DNA of 64,000 bases from Jannaschia sp. CCS1 (GTDB lineage Bacteria > Pseudomonadota > Alphaproteobacteria > Rhodobacterales > Rhodobacteraceae). The DNA lies in NCBI RefSeq assembly GCF_000013565.1, contig NC_007802.1, positions 62,001 to 126,000 on the forward strand. Direction: 5' to 3'. The translations under genes and the position numbers were made by a program. The notes beneath the pieces are model-generated. The model saw only the letters and a list, made by a program, of their open reading frames with translations, was not told where the DNA came from and made no database searches. Shown piece by piece: positions 34,574-43,126 of the stretch (positions within the stretch are counted from its first letter, which is position 1; each line of letters opens with the position of its first letter).

Positions 34574-35940
34574 CGGGAAAGAACCTCGGGCAATGCGTCA
34601 AAGATCGCGCGGATACCTTGGCCCACGCCACCCTTGGGACGGGCAGGCGCAGTGGTGCGCTGCCAGCCGTAAATGTCAAAATGCGCGAAGCGGGGCACGG
34701 GCGCGAAGCGTCGCAGGAACAGCGCCGCTGTGATCGACCCCGCCATACCGCCAGCGGGTGCATTGTCGAGATCAGCGATACCCGGCTCGATCATCGGCTC
34801 ATAGGCATCATGGAACGGCAGACGCCAGACCGGGTCCGCAACGCGCGCGCTTGCCGCACTCAACGCGGTCGCAAACCCATCATCATCGGTGAAGAATGGC
34901 GCAAGATCAGGGCCAACGGCAACGCGGGCGGCTCCGGTCAGCGTCGCCATACATATCAGCAGATCGGGGGGCGTTTCAGACGCCAGCGCCAGCGCATCGG
35001 CCAGCACAAGACGCCCCTCCGCATCGGTGTTGTTGATTTCAACCGTCATCCCGTTGCGCGCGGTGAAGATATCACCGGGCCGGAAGGAATTGCCCGCCAC
35101 GTTGTTTTCAACGGCGGGGATCAACACGCGCAGCTGCACATCCATGGCACTGGCCATGATCATCCGCGCCAGGCCCAGGACATTGGCCGACCCGCCCATA
35201 TCCTTCTTCATGATCCCCATCGGCGCGCCGGGTTTCAGGTTCAGACCGCCGGTATCGAAGCACACGCCCTTGCCGACCAGCGTTAATGCGGGACCGCTTG
35301 CGCCCCAGGTCATTTCGATCAGACGCGGGGCTTTCGCGGCGGCCCGTCCGACGGTGTGGATCAGCGGAAAATTCTGCTCCAGCAGCGCGTCGCCCGCGAT
35401 GACGGAGACATCTGCGCCAAACTCGGCCCCCAGCGTGCGAACTACCGCTTCCAGCGCATCGGGGCCCATATCTTCGGCGGGTGTGTTGATCAGATCGCGG
35501 ATCAGACCTTCCGCCTTGGCGATCCGCTCCAACTGTTCGGCGTTCACGCCGAGCGGCGCAAGCAACCGAGCCTTGGGACCAGATTGCTTGCGATAACGCT
35601 CGAACCGATACGTCGACAGCAGATACCCCAGGGCGATTTCATCGGCCTCGGGCCCCGCATCGGGCATGTTGGTAATCTCGTAGGTGGCCTCGGGCAAACC
35701 CGCGATCGCGGCCCCCACGGCAAACCGTTTGCGCCGCCGGTCGGATGGCTGCCCCATTCCAACCAAAGCGCCCGCCAAACCGTCCCCCGGCAAGACCAGC
35801 GCCTGACCCAACCGGCCCGTGAATCCATTGGCCTCGGCCCAGGCGGCATGGGATGGCGCAAGCGCCCCCACATCGTCTCCCGCACGGACCAGAAAAATTG
35901 GCAGAGCGTCCTGCTCCGCCCCGGCAAATTGCATCGGCAT
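34570..35940 (-). CDS. Leucyl aminopeptidase family (M17) protein
   Basis: A 456-residue metallo-aminopeptidase. The signature NTDAEGRL is at 304-311, and the metal/catalytic segment GKGVCFDTGGLNLK at 223-236 has the lysine and first aspartate. The C-terminal domain also shows the bimetal ligands of the family (VENNVAGNSFRPGD). Its stop overlaps the ATG of the NlpC/P60 gene. Bacterial M17 enzymes degrade N-terminal leucine and other residues; some also bind DNA, but that cannot be judged here. Confidence 0.95.
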   Translation of the reverse strand: MPMQFAGAEQDALPIFLVRAGDDVGALAPSHAAWAEANGFTGRLGQALVLPGDGLAGALVGMGQPSDRRRKRFAVGAAIAGLPEATYEITNMPDAGPEADEIALGYLLSTYRFERYRKQSGPKARLLAPLGVNAEQLERIAKAEGLIRDLINTPAEDMGPDALEAVVRTLGAEFGADVSVIAGDALLEQNFPLIHTVGRAAAKAPRLIEMTWGASGPALTLVGKGVCFDTGGLNLKPGAPMGIMKKDMGGSANVLGLARMIMASAMDVQLRVLIPAVENNVAGNSFRPGDIFTARNGMTVEINNTDAEGRLVLADALALASETPPDLLICMATLTGAARVAVGPDLAPFFTDDDGFATALSAASARVADPVWRLPFHDAYEPMIEPGIADLDNAPAGGMAGSITAALFLRRFAPVPRFAHFDIYGWQRTTAPARPKGGVGQGIRAIFDALPEVLSR

Positions 35941-35998
35941 TGGCGCACCTATTGATTTCGCGCCAGCCTAGCGTTCCTCACCTGCTCTGCAAGTCAGA

Positions 35999-36403
35999 TC
36001 AGACCGAAAGATCCTCCAGATCCCAGACGGCGTGGATCGACCGGTCCCCCACACGCTCCAGCCGGGCCATGGTTGCCGCAAGGCCCACATGATTGGCCGT
36101 CGCAAAGCAATCCAGCACGCTCCGCGCCACCCGCGCCAGCGTCGCCATTCCGATCAGTTCCGCGTCCTTGCTCAGCTTTTCAACGGCCACAAGGAAACCA
36201 CGCTCATCCTCGCGCAATAGCCCCTCCAGGGTTGGCAGCGCTTCCGACAGCCGATGCAGCGCCTGGGCCACTTCCGCTTCGGCACGGACTTCGCCTATTT
36301 TCAGGCACAGTTCTTCCAGGCAGTCGGGATTGAATCGCGCAGGTTCCTCCGGCGCGAGTTCGGTAATCGTCGGGCACAAATCGGCCCTTGCCATAAGCAG
36401 CAT
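35999..36403 (-). CDS. Unknown cytoplasmic protein
   Basis: A 134-residue, Glu/Ala/Leu-rich, mostly helical protein. It lacks a signal peptide and membrane segments. I recognise no family. The helix-rich composition would suit a small four-helix protein of the Hpt or regulatory kind, but no H-x-x-[KR]-G motif is present. ATG at 36403 is supported by GGAG six bases upstream. It is divergent from the carbonic anhydrase gene with 170 bp between. Confidence 0.65.
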   Translation of the reverse strand: MLLMARADLCPTITELAPEEPARFNPDCLEELCLKIGEVRAEAEVAQALHRLSEALPTLEGLLREDERGFLVAVEKLSKDAELIGMATLARVARSVLDCFATANHVGLAATMARLERVGDRSIHAVWDLEDLSV

Positions 36404-36573
36404 GTCTCACTCCAACTTCATCGCCCCCACCACAGGACGCCCGAATTCGGGAAGTCAGGGAGTGGTATGACTGCTTGTGCTGAAGAAGAGATTTATCGCG
36501 ACGGCAAAAGCACCTCCAATTCGATGCGAATGCACGGTATGAGAGGGCAGACTGACCCGACGAAGGTAGACCG

Positions 36574-37224
36574 ATGCACCGCGTGAACTCCCTGCCCGAT
36601 TACCTGCTGGACCGGTACAAGGACTGGAAGGACCAGAGCTTTCCCGAGAACCGCGACTGGTTCCGCAAACTGGCCGATGAAGGCCAGCATCCACGGGCCA
36701 TGGTGATTGCCTGCTGCGACAGCCGCGTCGCGATCAACTCCGTCTTCGGCCAGCGCACCGGAGAGCTGTTTGTCCACCGCAACATTGCCAATCTGGTGCC
36801 GCCCTATACGCCCGACGGCAATCACCACGGCACCGGGGCGGCGGTCGAATTTGCCGTCAAACATCTTAAAGTCGAACATATTCTGGTGATGGGCCATTCC
36901 AATTGCGGCGGTGTGGCGGGGTGTATTTCAATGTGCGAAGGCACTGCGCCGGAATTTGATCAAGAGGAAAGCCTGATCGGCCGCTGGCTGGACGTGCTGC
37001 GCCCGGGGTATCAGACCGTCTCGGACATCGAAGACCCCAAGGGGCGTCAGACCGCGCTGGAGAAGGAGGGGATTCATGTCAGCCTGGAGAACCTTCTGGG
37101 CTATCCCTTCGTGAAATCCGCCGTGGATGCCGAAACGCTCAGCCTGCACGGATTATGGGCCGACATCGCGGATATGGATCTGGAGATGTTTGACGGACGG
37201 GTCCGCCATTTTACACCTGCGTGA
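36574..37224 (+). CDS. Beta-class carbonic anhydrase
   Basis: Interconverts CO2 and bicarbonate. The 216-residue protein has zinc ligands C47 (in CCDSRVA, the CxDSR motif with D49-R51) and H108 and C111 (in GHSNCGG). LFVHRNIANLVPPY follows as in beta-CAs of the bacterial clade. It has no signal peptide, so it is cytoplasmic. The next two genes are an SbtA-type bicarbonate permease and a PII-like protein, so the enzyme probably processes imported bicarbonate. 66 bp separate it from the permease gene on the same strand. Confidence 0.95.
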   Translation: MHRVNSLPDYLLDRYKDWKDQSFPENRDWFRKLADEGQHPRAMVIACCDSRVAINSVFGQRTGELFVHRNIANLVPPYTPDGNHHGTGAAVEFAVKHLKVEHILVMGHSNCGGVAGCISMCEGTAPEFDQEESLIGRWLDVLRPGYQTVSDIEDPKGRQTALEKEGIHVSLENLLGYPFVKSAVDAETLSLHGLWADIADMDLEMFDGRVRHFTPA

Positions 37225-37290
37225 CTGGTTGCGCGCCCCGGCGCGTCGCCGTAGATCCGCGCATCGGTAGCTTAACCCAAGGGAACTTCC

Positions 37291-38271
37291 ATGGACGGAA
37301 TGCTGGCACTGGCCGCAGACAACCTGTTGTCCCCGATCATCCTGTTCTTCGCTTTGGGTCTTCTGGCGGCCTTCGCCCGGTCTGACCTGTCGATCCCTGA
37401 GGCGATCGCCAAGGGCATGTCGATCTACCTGCTGTTTGCCATCGGCTTCAAAGGTGGCGCGGCCGTTGCGGCCAATGGCATCGACGCGACGCTGATCCTG
37501 TCGCTGCTGGCCGGCATCGTATTGTCGTTCCTGATCCCGATGGTGGCCTTCGCGCTTTTGCGGGTCATGACGGGCCTGTCGGTGACGGATGCGGCTGCGG
37601 TGGCGGGGCATTACGGCTCCATCTCTATCGTGACCTTTGTGGCCGCAACGTCTGTGATCACCTCCAGCGGCTTGGAGTCCGAAGGCTACATGGTCGCCGT
37701 CGCCGCCGTGATGGAAGCGCCCGCAATCCTGTCGGCACTGTGGCTCATCGCGCGCTTCGACAAGGGCGCGGCGCAGATGGACGCGGGCCTGATGCGAGAG
37801 ATCTTGTTGAACGGATCCATCGTTTTGCTGGTGGGCTCCTTCATCATCGGCGTGATCACGGGGGCGGAGGGGTTGGACCTGATTGCCCCCTTCATCGTGA
37901 CGCCATTCCAAGGCATGCTGTGCCTGTTCCTGCTGGACATGGGGCTGGTGGCGGGCCGGGGCCTGCGAGAGGCGCGCGGCGTGTTGAAACCGGGCCTGTT
38001 CCTGTTCGGCATGGTGATGCCGCTGGTGGGCAGTGTGTTCGGCCTGGCCACGGGGGTTCTTCTGGGCCTCAGCTCCGGCGGCGTCGTGCTGTTCATGACA
38101 TTGTCGGCCTCCGCCTCCTACATCGCGGTGCCCGCCGCCATGCGTGTGGCCCTGCCCGAGGCGAACCCGTCCATCTACCTCACGCTATCGCTTGGCGTGA
38201 CCTTCCCCTTCAACCTGACCATCGGCATCCCGCTTTACCTCGCGGTCGCCACCCTCGTGACCGGAGGCTAG
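37291..38271 (+). CDS. sbtA: SbtA-type sodium-dependent bicarbonate permease
   Basis: A 326-residue, very hydrophobic protein with about ten membrane segments in two inverted halves. LLSPIILFFALGLLAAFARSDLSIPEAIAKG and LTGSFIIGVITG-like stretches, with AAVAGHYGSISIVTF and FMTLSASASYIAVPAAMRVALPEAN, match the DUF897/SbtA family. In cyanobacteria SbtA imports bicarbonate with Na+. It is somewhat shorter than cyanobacterial SbtA (about 370) mainly because the central loop is short. It is followed by a PII-like gene only 4 bp away, the hallmark SbtA-SbtB pairing, and preceded by a carbonic anhydrase. Confidence 0.92.
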   Translation: MDGMLALAADNLLSPIILFFALGLLAAFARSDLSIPEAIAKGMSIYLLFAIGFKGGAAVAANGIDATLILSLLAGIVLSFLIPMVAFALLRVMTGLSVTDAAAVAGHYGSISIVTFVAATSVITSSGLESEGYMVAVAAVMEAPAILSALWLIARFDKGAAQMDAGLMREILLNGSIVLLVGSFIIGVITGAEGLDLIAPFIVTPFQGMLCLFLLDMGLVAGRGLREARGVLKPGLFLFGMVMPLVGSVFGLATGVLLGLSSGGVVLFMTLSASASYIAVPAAMRVALPEANPSIYLTLSLGVTFPFNLTIGIPLYLAVATLVTGG

Positions 38272-38275
38272 TTCC

Positions 38276-38587
38276 ATGCAAACCCACAAAGCCAAACGCG
38301 TAGAGATCACCATCGAAGCGGTCATGGAAAGCCGTCTGACCCAGGCTCTGATCGGCGCGGGCGTGACCGGGTTCACGGTTTTGCCGGTCCTTGGCGGCTC
38401 TGGCCGGTCCGGGCAATGGAGCCGGGAGGGCCAGGTGACGCGCGCGGGCGGCATGGTCAGCGTGGTGTGCATCATTCGAGAGGAGCGTTTGGATGACCTG
38501 CTGGATGCGGCCTTCGCGGTCGTGGAACGTCACATCGGCGTGGTCGCGATCACCGATTGCGAGGTCCTGCGCGCGGAACGGTTCTGA
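38276..38587 (+). CDS. sbtB: PII-like (SbtB-type) regulator of SbtA
   Basis: A 103-residue PII-fold protein, four base pairs after sbtA. The fold is read from the two beta-alpha-beta halves (AKRVEITIEAVMESRLTQAL; ITDCEVLRAERF) and a loop around residues 40-57 (GGSGRSGQWSREGQVTRAGG) that takes the place of the T-loop. It lacks the C-terminal Cys-containing R-loop found in several cyanobacterial SbtB proteins. Known SbtB proteins bind adenine nucleotides and gate SbtA, so this one is presumably a lock or sensor for the permease; the effector is not readable. Confidence 0.85.
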   Translation: MQTHKAKRVEITIEAVMESRLTQALIGAGVTGFTVLPVLGGSGRSGQWSREGQVTRAGGMVSVVCIIREERLDDLLDAAFAVVERHIGVVAITDCEVLRAERF

Positions 38588-38669
38588 CGCCATGCAAACA
38601 ATTTGGGCGATGGGCGTATCCTATGGTAATGTCGCGCCTAACCTATCGCGTGAAATCTAGGAGGGTCCC

Positions 38670-39200
38670 ATGCGTCTGCTGCGCAACATCCTGATCGGCC
38701 TTGTGTCTCTTGTCGTCGTGCTCGCCATTATCGGCATGTTTCTCCCGCGCTATGTCTCGGTCGAACGCGACATCATGGTGAATGCGGCGCCCGAGGACGT
38801 GTATCCGCACGTCAACTCCTTGCAGGCGTTTTCCGAATGGTCGCCCTGGGGCGATATCGACCCGGACATGGTGGTGACCTACTCAGGCCCGGAAGAGGGC
38901 GTGGGGAACGTGATGGAATGGACGTCCGATCACCCGAACGTGGGCAACGGGCGACAGGAGATCCTGGAAGTCGTGGAGAACGAGAGCGTGCGCAGTGCGC
39001 TCGACTTCGGCGACATGGGCACGGCTGAGGCGTGGTGGCGGCTGACACCGGACGGGGACAGCACCCGCGTGGTCTGGGGCCTGACCGCGGATATGGGCGG
39101 CGGGCCAGTCGGGCGATGGTTCGGCCTGATGATGGACAGCTGGGTCGGCCCGGATTACGAACGTGGGCTGGACCGGTTGCAGGCGTCCGTCGAGGGCTGA
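38670..39200 (+). CDS. SRPBCC domain protein with N-terminal membrane anchor
   Basis: A 176-residue protein: residues 5-27 (RNILIGLVSLVVVLAIIGMF) are a membrane segment, and the rest is a START/polyketide-cyclase-like domain (VERDIMVNAAPEDVYPHVNSL, WSPWGDIDPDMVVTYSGPEEG). It may be an inner-membrane-anchored periplasmic protein. The ATG at 38670 is preceded by AGGAGGG. The function of this family (often annotated as polyketide cyclase) is not established. It lies 82 bp behind the SbtB gene but is not clearly part of that operon. Confidence 0.82.
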   Translation: MRLLRNILIGLVSLVVVLAIIGMFLPRYVSVERDIMVNAAPEDVYPHVNSLQAFSEWSPWGDIDPDMVVTYSGPEEGVGNVMEWTSDHPNVGNGRQEILEVVENESVRSALDFGDMGTAEAWWRLTPDGDSTRVVWGLTADMGGGPVGRWFGLMMDSWVGPDYERGLDRLQASVEG

Positions 39201-39240
39201 CTTAACCGGCCATTAACGGGAATCATCACAGCCTGGGGCC

Positions 39241-39792
39241 ATGGAGATGTCTGCGCCCCTTGTTCTCGATCTGCCGCCAGAGACTTTGGCCGCCCTGCGG
39301 CTGAGTGCGCGGGCGGCGGGAGTGTCGCCGTCGCAGCATGCCATCGGCCTGCTGTCCAAAACCCTCATTAGTCATGCGGCGAGGACGCCCTGCCGGGCGG
39401 AGGAGCGACCGCATGATCTCGAATACCTCCTCGCGCCCCTCCGGGCGCTCCTCGCAGCGGATCTGTCACGCGCCACAGATTGGGCCGATCTGCAAGATCG
39501 GCTGGCAAAGCACGGATATACCTTTCGCGAACGGGGCGGCGGGCTGGCCCTTTTCTCAACCACAACGGCGGCGCGGATCTGCAAGGCCTCGGACCTTGGG
39601 TGGACATACGCCGATCTGATCCGTCGCTTCGATGCCCCGTTTCCTGGCCATTCCCACACCCATGTCGCGGACCGTGTGCTCAAGCGCGCCCTGCCCAAAT
39701 CGCAAAACCACCCGAGCCTGTTTCCAGACCCGGGTGATCTTTTTTCTGTCGAAGACGACGACGATGATCTCATCCTGTTTGAAGATGAGTGA
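39241..39792 (+). CDS. Unknown protein, Rhodobacteraceae-type
   Basis: A 183-residue soluble protein. N-terminal residues 10-45 (LPPETLAALRLSARAAGVSPSQHAIGLL) look like a ribbon-helix-helix-type unit, the centre has a distinctive GYTFRERGGGLALF motif, and the segment CKASDLGWTYADLIRRFDAPFPGH is conserved-looking. The last 20 residues are strongly acidic (SVEDDDDDLILFEDE). I do not know the family. It ends 1 bp before the convergent DUF4139 gene. Confidence 0.62.
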   Translation: MEMSAPLVLDLPPETLAALRLSARAAGVSPSQHAIGLLSKTLISHAARTPCRAEERPHDLEYLLAPLRALLAADLSRATDWADLQDRLAKHGYTFRERGGGLALFSTTTAARICKASDLGWTYADLIRRFDAPFPGHSHTHVADRVLKRALPKSQNHPSLFPDPGDLFSVEDDDDDLILFEDE

Positions 39793-41457
39793 TCAGGGCT
39801 GCCAGTCCAGAATCTGGCCGTCGGGGAACTCGAACTCCACCGTCATCTCGATCATCTGTTCCTCGCCCGGGGCGACGTCCAGATCCCAGGCATGAACCCC
39901 GCGCTGACCGTCAAGATCCTGCTCGGACGGGCGCGGGCTCAACGTCAGATCCAGCTCCAGATCTTCCTGTTCGGCAAAGGGTGTTGCATAAAGGATCCGC
40001 ACATCCGCCGCTTCGGCGCTGGTATTCTCGACCCCAAACGCGATCTGGCGCGCTTGCGTGTTGGACGATACGAACAGCCCCCGATCCCCTTCCGCCAGAG
40101 ACCGATCAATCCATGTCAGTTGCAGGTGATCCAGCGCGCCAAACGCCATTTCGGCATCCGCGCCCATGGGGATCAGGGGCAAGAATCCCTCCCCCATCAG
40201 GGCCCCATCACGGTAGAACCGCGCGTCACCGGGCAGGATCGGCTCGCCACTGTCATTGTCGGTCATCGCGATCAGGAACGCCGTCTCATCCCAGCGCGGC
40301 ACGGCACGGTTTTCCAACTCGGTGTCCAGCTCCAGCGTATCGAAGGCCAGCAGCACCTCGCCAGTCGCGGACACACTGATCGGTTCCGGGTAGGCATAGG
40401 ACACCGACAGCCCGTCAAAATCGGCGACCACGGCGATGTCTTCCACGACGACGACCGCCTCCGCCGCCGCATAGCCCGCAGTGGCCGGGGCCGGGGCTGG
40501 CGGGGCCAGGTCCAGGGTCCGTGAAAGCACACCACCCTGCGCGGCGTCACGAATGCGCGCAGGCCGAGGTGACGGGATCGACGGCTCCCGCACGCGGCCG
40601 GGGGCGGCGGTCGAAAACGTCACATCCACATCCTGCCACCGCGCCGCGCCATAGGTGGCAAGGGTCACGAAGCGGTCAATCGCCAGCGCGCCCGTCTCCG
40701 TATCCAGATCCAGCTCATAGCTGGGGTGCCAACTGGCCTCTGGCGTGAAATAGGACAGGAGGACGTCCATGGATGTCTCTTCCCCTGCCACAACATCGAC
40801 GGCAATCGCGTTGATTTGCTGCTCGAACGGGGACAGGGCCTGCAGCGCCCGCGTGGCATCCGAATAGACCCGTTGGGCGTCCGTCACAGCCTCCGCCAAG
40901 TCGCGCCGGGCGACCCGGGCCGCCAAGCCCTCCTCCGCCAATCGCGCGGTCTCAGCCCCCAGCGTCGAGAGAAACTGCGCCACCTGCGCGGGGTCCTCGG
41001 GCACCGCCACGCCGTTTTCGCCGCCGCGCAGGATAGCGGCGATATAACCCTGCTGCGTTTCAATCGCCCGCAAGGCGGCATCGGCGCGGGACAGCGCATC
41101 CTGTGCCTCCATCAATGCGGCCTCCGTGGTCTCCACATCCGCCCGCGCGGCGTCCTGGGCGGCATCATCCAAGGCGCCCTCCGCAATCGGATGGTTATAG
41201 AGTGACTGCGGTGGGCCAAACCGCACATTGTCCACGCCCGCGATCTGCGGCAGGGAAATCGCATCAAGGTCCGGCACGGCGATCAGCAACCTATGCCGTC
41301 CGGCAGGGATCACGGCCTCCCCCGCACGGGTCACATCGGCCCCCTGACCAAACAAGGTAGCGTCCGACAGGTCGGCACGGATCACAATATCGTCGGCCAA
41401 TGCGGCCATGGGAAAGGCCGCACAAAGGGCGGTTGTCAGAAGAATGCGTTTCATCAA
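39793..41457 (-). CDS. DUF4139 (mucoidy inhibitor MuiA-like) secreted protein
   Basis: A 554-residue exported protein. Signal peptide MMKRILLTTALCAAFPMAALA, then a DUF4140-like N-terminal domain (~25-100), an alpha-helical coiled segment (about 105-200, DARADVETTEAALMEAQDAL) and the large DUF4139 beta-domain (SFFTPEAS-like YFTPEASWHPSYELDLDTETG; AVPRWDETAFLI). The architecture is that of MuiA-type proteins, annotated as mucoidy inhibitors on limited evidence. The start could be residue 1 or 2 (tandem ATG). Function unclear. Confidence 0.85.
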   Translation of the reverse strand: MMKRILLTTALCAAFPMAALADDIVIRADLSDATLFGQGADVTRAGEAVIPAGRHRLLIAVPDLDAISLPQIAGVDNVRFGPPQSLYNHPIAEGALDDAAQDAARADVETTEAALMEAQDALSRADAALRAIETQQGYIAAILRGGENGVAVPEDPAQVAQFLSTLGAETARLAEEGLAARVARRDLAEAVTDAQRVYSDATRALQALSPFEQQINAIAVDVVAGEETSMDVLLSYFTPEASWHPSYELDLDTETGALAIDRFVTLATYGAARWQDVDVTFSTAAPGRVREPSIPSPRPARIRDAAQGGVLSRTLDLAPPAPAPATAGYAAAEAVVVVEDIAVVADFDGLSVSYAYPEPISVSATGEVLLAFDTLELDTELENRAVPRWDETAFLIAMTDNDSGEPILPGDARFYRDGALMGEGFLPLIPMGADAEMAFGALDHLQLTWIDRSLAEGDRGLFVSSNTQARQIAFGVENTSAEAADVRILYATPFAEQEDLELDLTLSPRPSEQDLDGQRGVHAWDLDVAPGEEQMIEMTVEFEFPDGQILDWQP

Positions 41458-41619
41458 AATAAGGTCCTTGGACTATGGTTTGCCGCCAGTGTCCGGCCAA
41501 ACATCCCCCCTGCCAAGGGCGGAAATCCCAACCGAACAACTCGCAACTCTATCCATAAGACGCGCATTGTTGCGCGATCCTTGGCCCCGGATCGAAATTT
41601 TTCCGAAAAAGCGCCAACC

Positions 41620-41697
41620 GCACCTTGTGTGCAAGGCCTCAGCCTTGCGCGGAAGGTGCCACCGCCGGCTGGTGGAGAGGCGTATGCGCAGCATACG
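41620..41697. repeat. Cluster of stem-loops between DUF4139 gene and asd
   Basis: Four inverted repeats in 78 bp: GCACCTT/AAGGTGC (outer) enclosing GCAAGGC-CTCA-GCCTTGC; CCACC-GCCGGCT-GGTGG; and CGTATGC-GCA-GCATACG. All arms are perfect. The set lies in the 281-bp gap between the DUF4139 and asd genes, 42 bp beyond the asd stop. This resembles a REP/BIME-like mosaic element or a complex 3'-end signal. Other copies in the genome cannot be tested here. Confidence 0.6.
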
Positions 41698-41738
41698 GAT
41701 TGAGACAGAGACGGCATTCCGCCCCTGCCTCGAACACA

Positions 41739-42761
41739 TCAGCCCTTTTTCAGCACCCGGTTGCCCAACGTCTCCGCGATCTGCACCGCGTTCAACGCCG
41801 CGCCCTTGCGCAAGTTGTCAGACACGCACCACAGATTCAGCCCGTTCTCAATCGTCACGTCCTGTCGGATACGGCTGACGTAAGTTGCAAAATCGCCGAC
41901 GCATTCGATGGGCGTGATGTACCCACCGTCCTCGCGCTTATCGACAACCATGATGCCCGGCGCTTCCCGCAGGATATCGCGGGCCTCGTCCTCGTCCAGG
42001 AACTCCTCAAACTCGATATTGATCGATTCCGAATGCCCGACGAACACCGGCACCCGCACGCAGGTGGCCGTGACCTTGATGGCGGGGTCCACGATCTTTT
42101 TCGTCTCGGCCACCATCTTCCACTCTTCCTTCGTGTCACCGCTATCCATGAAGGCATCAATATGCGGGATCACGTTGAAGGCGATCTGCCTGGGGTAGAC
42201 GCTTGGCGCGACCTCCTGGCCGGGCACGTAGATGCCCTTTGTCTGCTTCCACAGCTCATCAATCGCGTCCTTGCCGGAACCGGAGACAGATTGATACGTG
42301 CTGACCACAACGCGCTTGATCTTCGCGCGGTCATGAAGCGGCTTCAGCGCCACAACCATCTGCGCGGTGGAACAATTCGGGTTCGCGATGATGTTCTTCT
42401 TCGCATAACCGTGGACCGCGTCGGGGTTCACCTCCGGCACCACCAGCGGCACGTCCGGGTCGTAACGATAAAGCGATGAGTTATCGATCACGATACAGCC
42501 CACTTTTGCGGCCACCGGTGCATATTTCTTCGTCGCGTCAGAGCCCACAGCGAACAAAGCAATGTCCCAGCCGGTGAAGTCAAACGTGTCCAAGTCTTTC
42601 GTCGTCAGGGTCTTGTCGCCAAAGCTCACCTCTGTCCCCAGCGATTTACGAGAGGCCAGCGCCTCGATCGCATCGACGGGAAACTGGCGCTCGTCTAGAA
42701 TGTTCAGCATTTCGCGGCCCACGTTCCCGGTGGCGCCCACGACGACGACTTTATAACCCAT
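41739..42761 (-). CDS. asd: Aspartate-semialdehyde dehydrogenase
   Basis: Reduces aspartyl phosphate to the semialdehyde, the branch point to lysine, threonine and methionine. The 340-residue protein has the NADP motif GATGNVGREML (9-19) and the catalytic cysteine C130 in IANPNCSTAQM; a histidine in TCVRVPVFVGHSESI acts as base. The ATG at 42759-42761 is chosen because it starts exactly at MGYKVVVVGATG; the open frame continues 136 codons upstream but without family character. The gene is divergent from the DEAD-box helicase. Confidence 0.96.
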   Translation of the reverse strand: MGYKVVVVGATGNVGREMLNILDERQFPVDAIEALASRKSLGTEVSFGDKTLTTKDLDTFDFTGWDIALFAVGSDATKKYAPVAAKVGCIVIDNSSLYRYDPDVPLVVPEVNPDAVHGYAKKNIIANPNCSTAQMVVALKPLHDRAKIKRVVVSTYQSVSGSGKDAIDELWKQTKGIYVPGQEVAPSVYPRQIAFNVIPHIDAFMDSGDTKEEWKMVAETKKIVDPAIKVTATCVRVPVFVGHSESINIEFEEFLDEDEARDILREAPGIMVVDKREDGGYITPIECVGDFATYVSRIRQDVTIENGLNLWCVSDNLRKGAALNAVQIAETLGNRVLKKG

Positions 42762-43126
42762 AGCCTTAATCCTTTGGTTGGATATCGCGGCACATAATGG
42801 ATGGGACATGCCATGAAAAGGGGCGCGCGCGTGAAGTTTGCTGAACGGGGCCATCATCGCCCATGATCGGGGCAAAGGACCGAAACGCTTGACTTGTAAG
42901 CAAGACTGCCCCATCTGCCTCTTATCGATGCTGCACTGCCGCGTGAGCAGTCGCCTACGCCCCTCGCGGGAAACGGGCTCACAGCACCGACAGATATTCC
43001 CAAGACCCCCATCACGCAGGGCTCTGACGATCGGCGGATGAGCCGCCCGGTCGCACCCTAGCTTCGCCGCATCTGATGTGGCGCATATTCGGCTTGCGCA
43101 ATGGCGCAGGCGCGAAAGGATACGAA
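42762..43126. other. Intergenic region asd / helicase
   Basis: 365 bp without a credible gene. It must contain both divergent promoters. The asd frame remains open through much of it, giving a misleading long N-terminal extension, but the composition is not protein-like. The right end carries AAAGGA just before the helicase start. No hairpin or repeat stands out. Confidence 0.5.
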
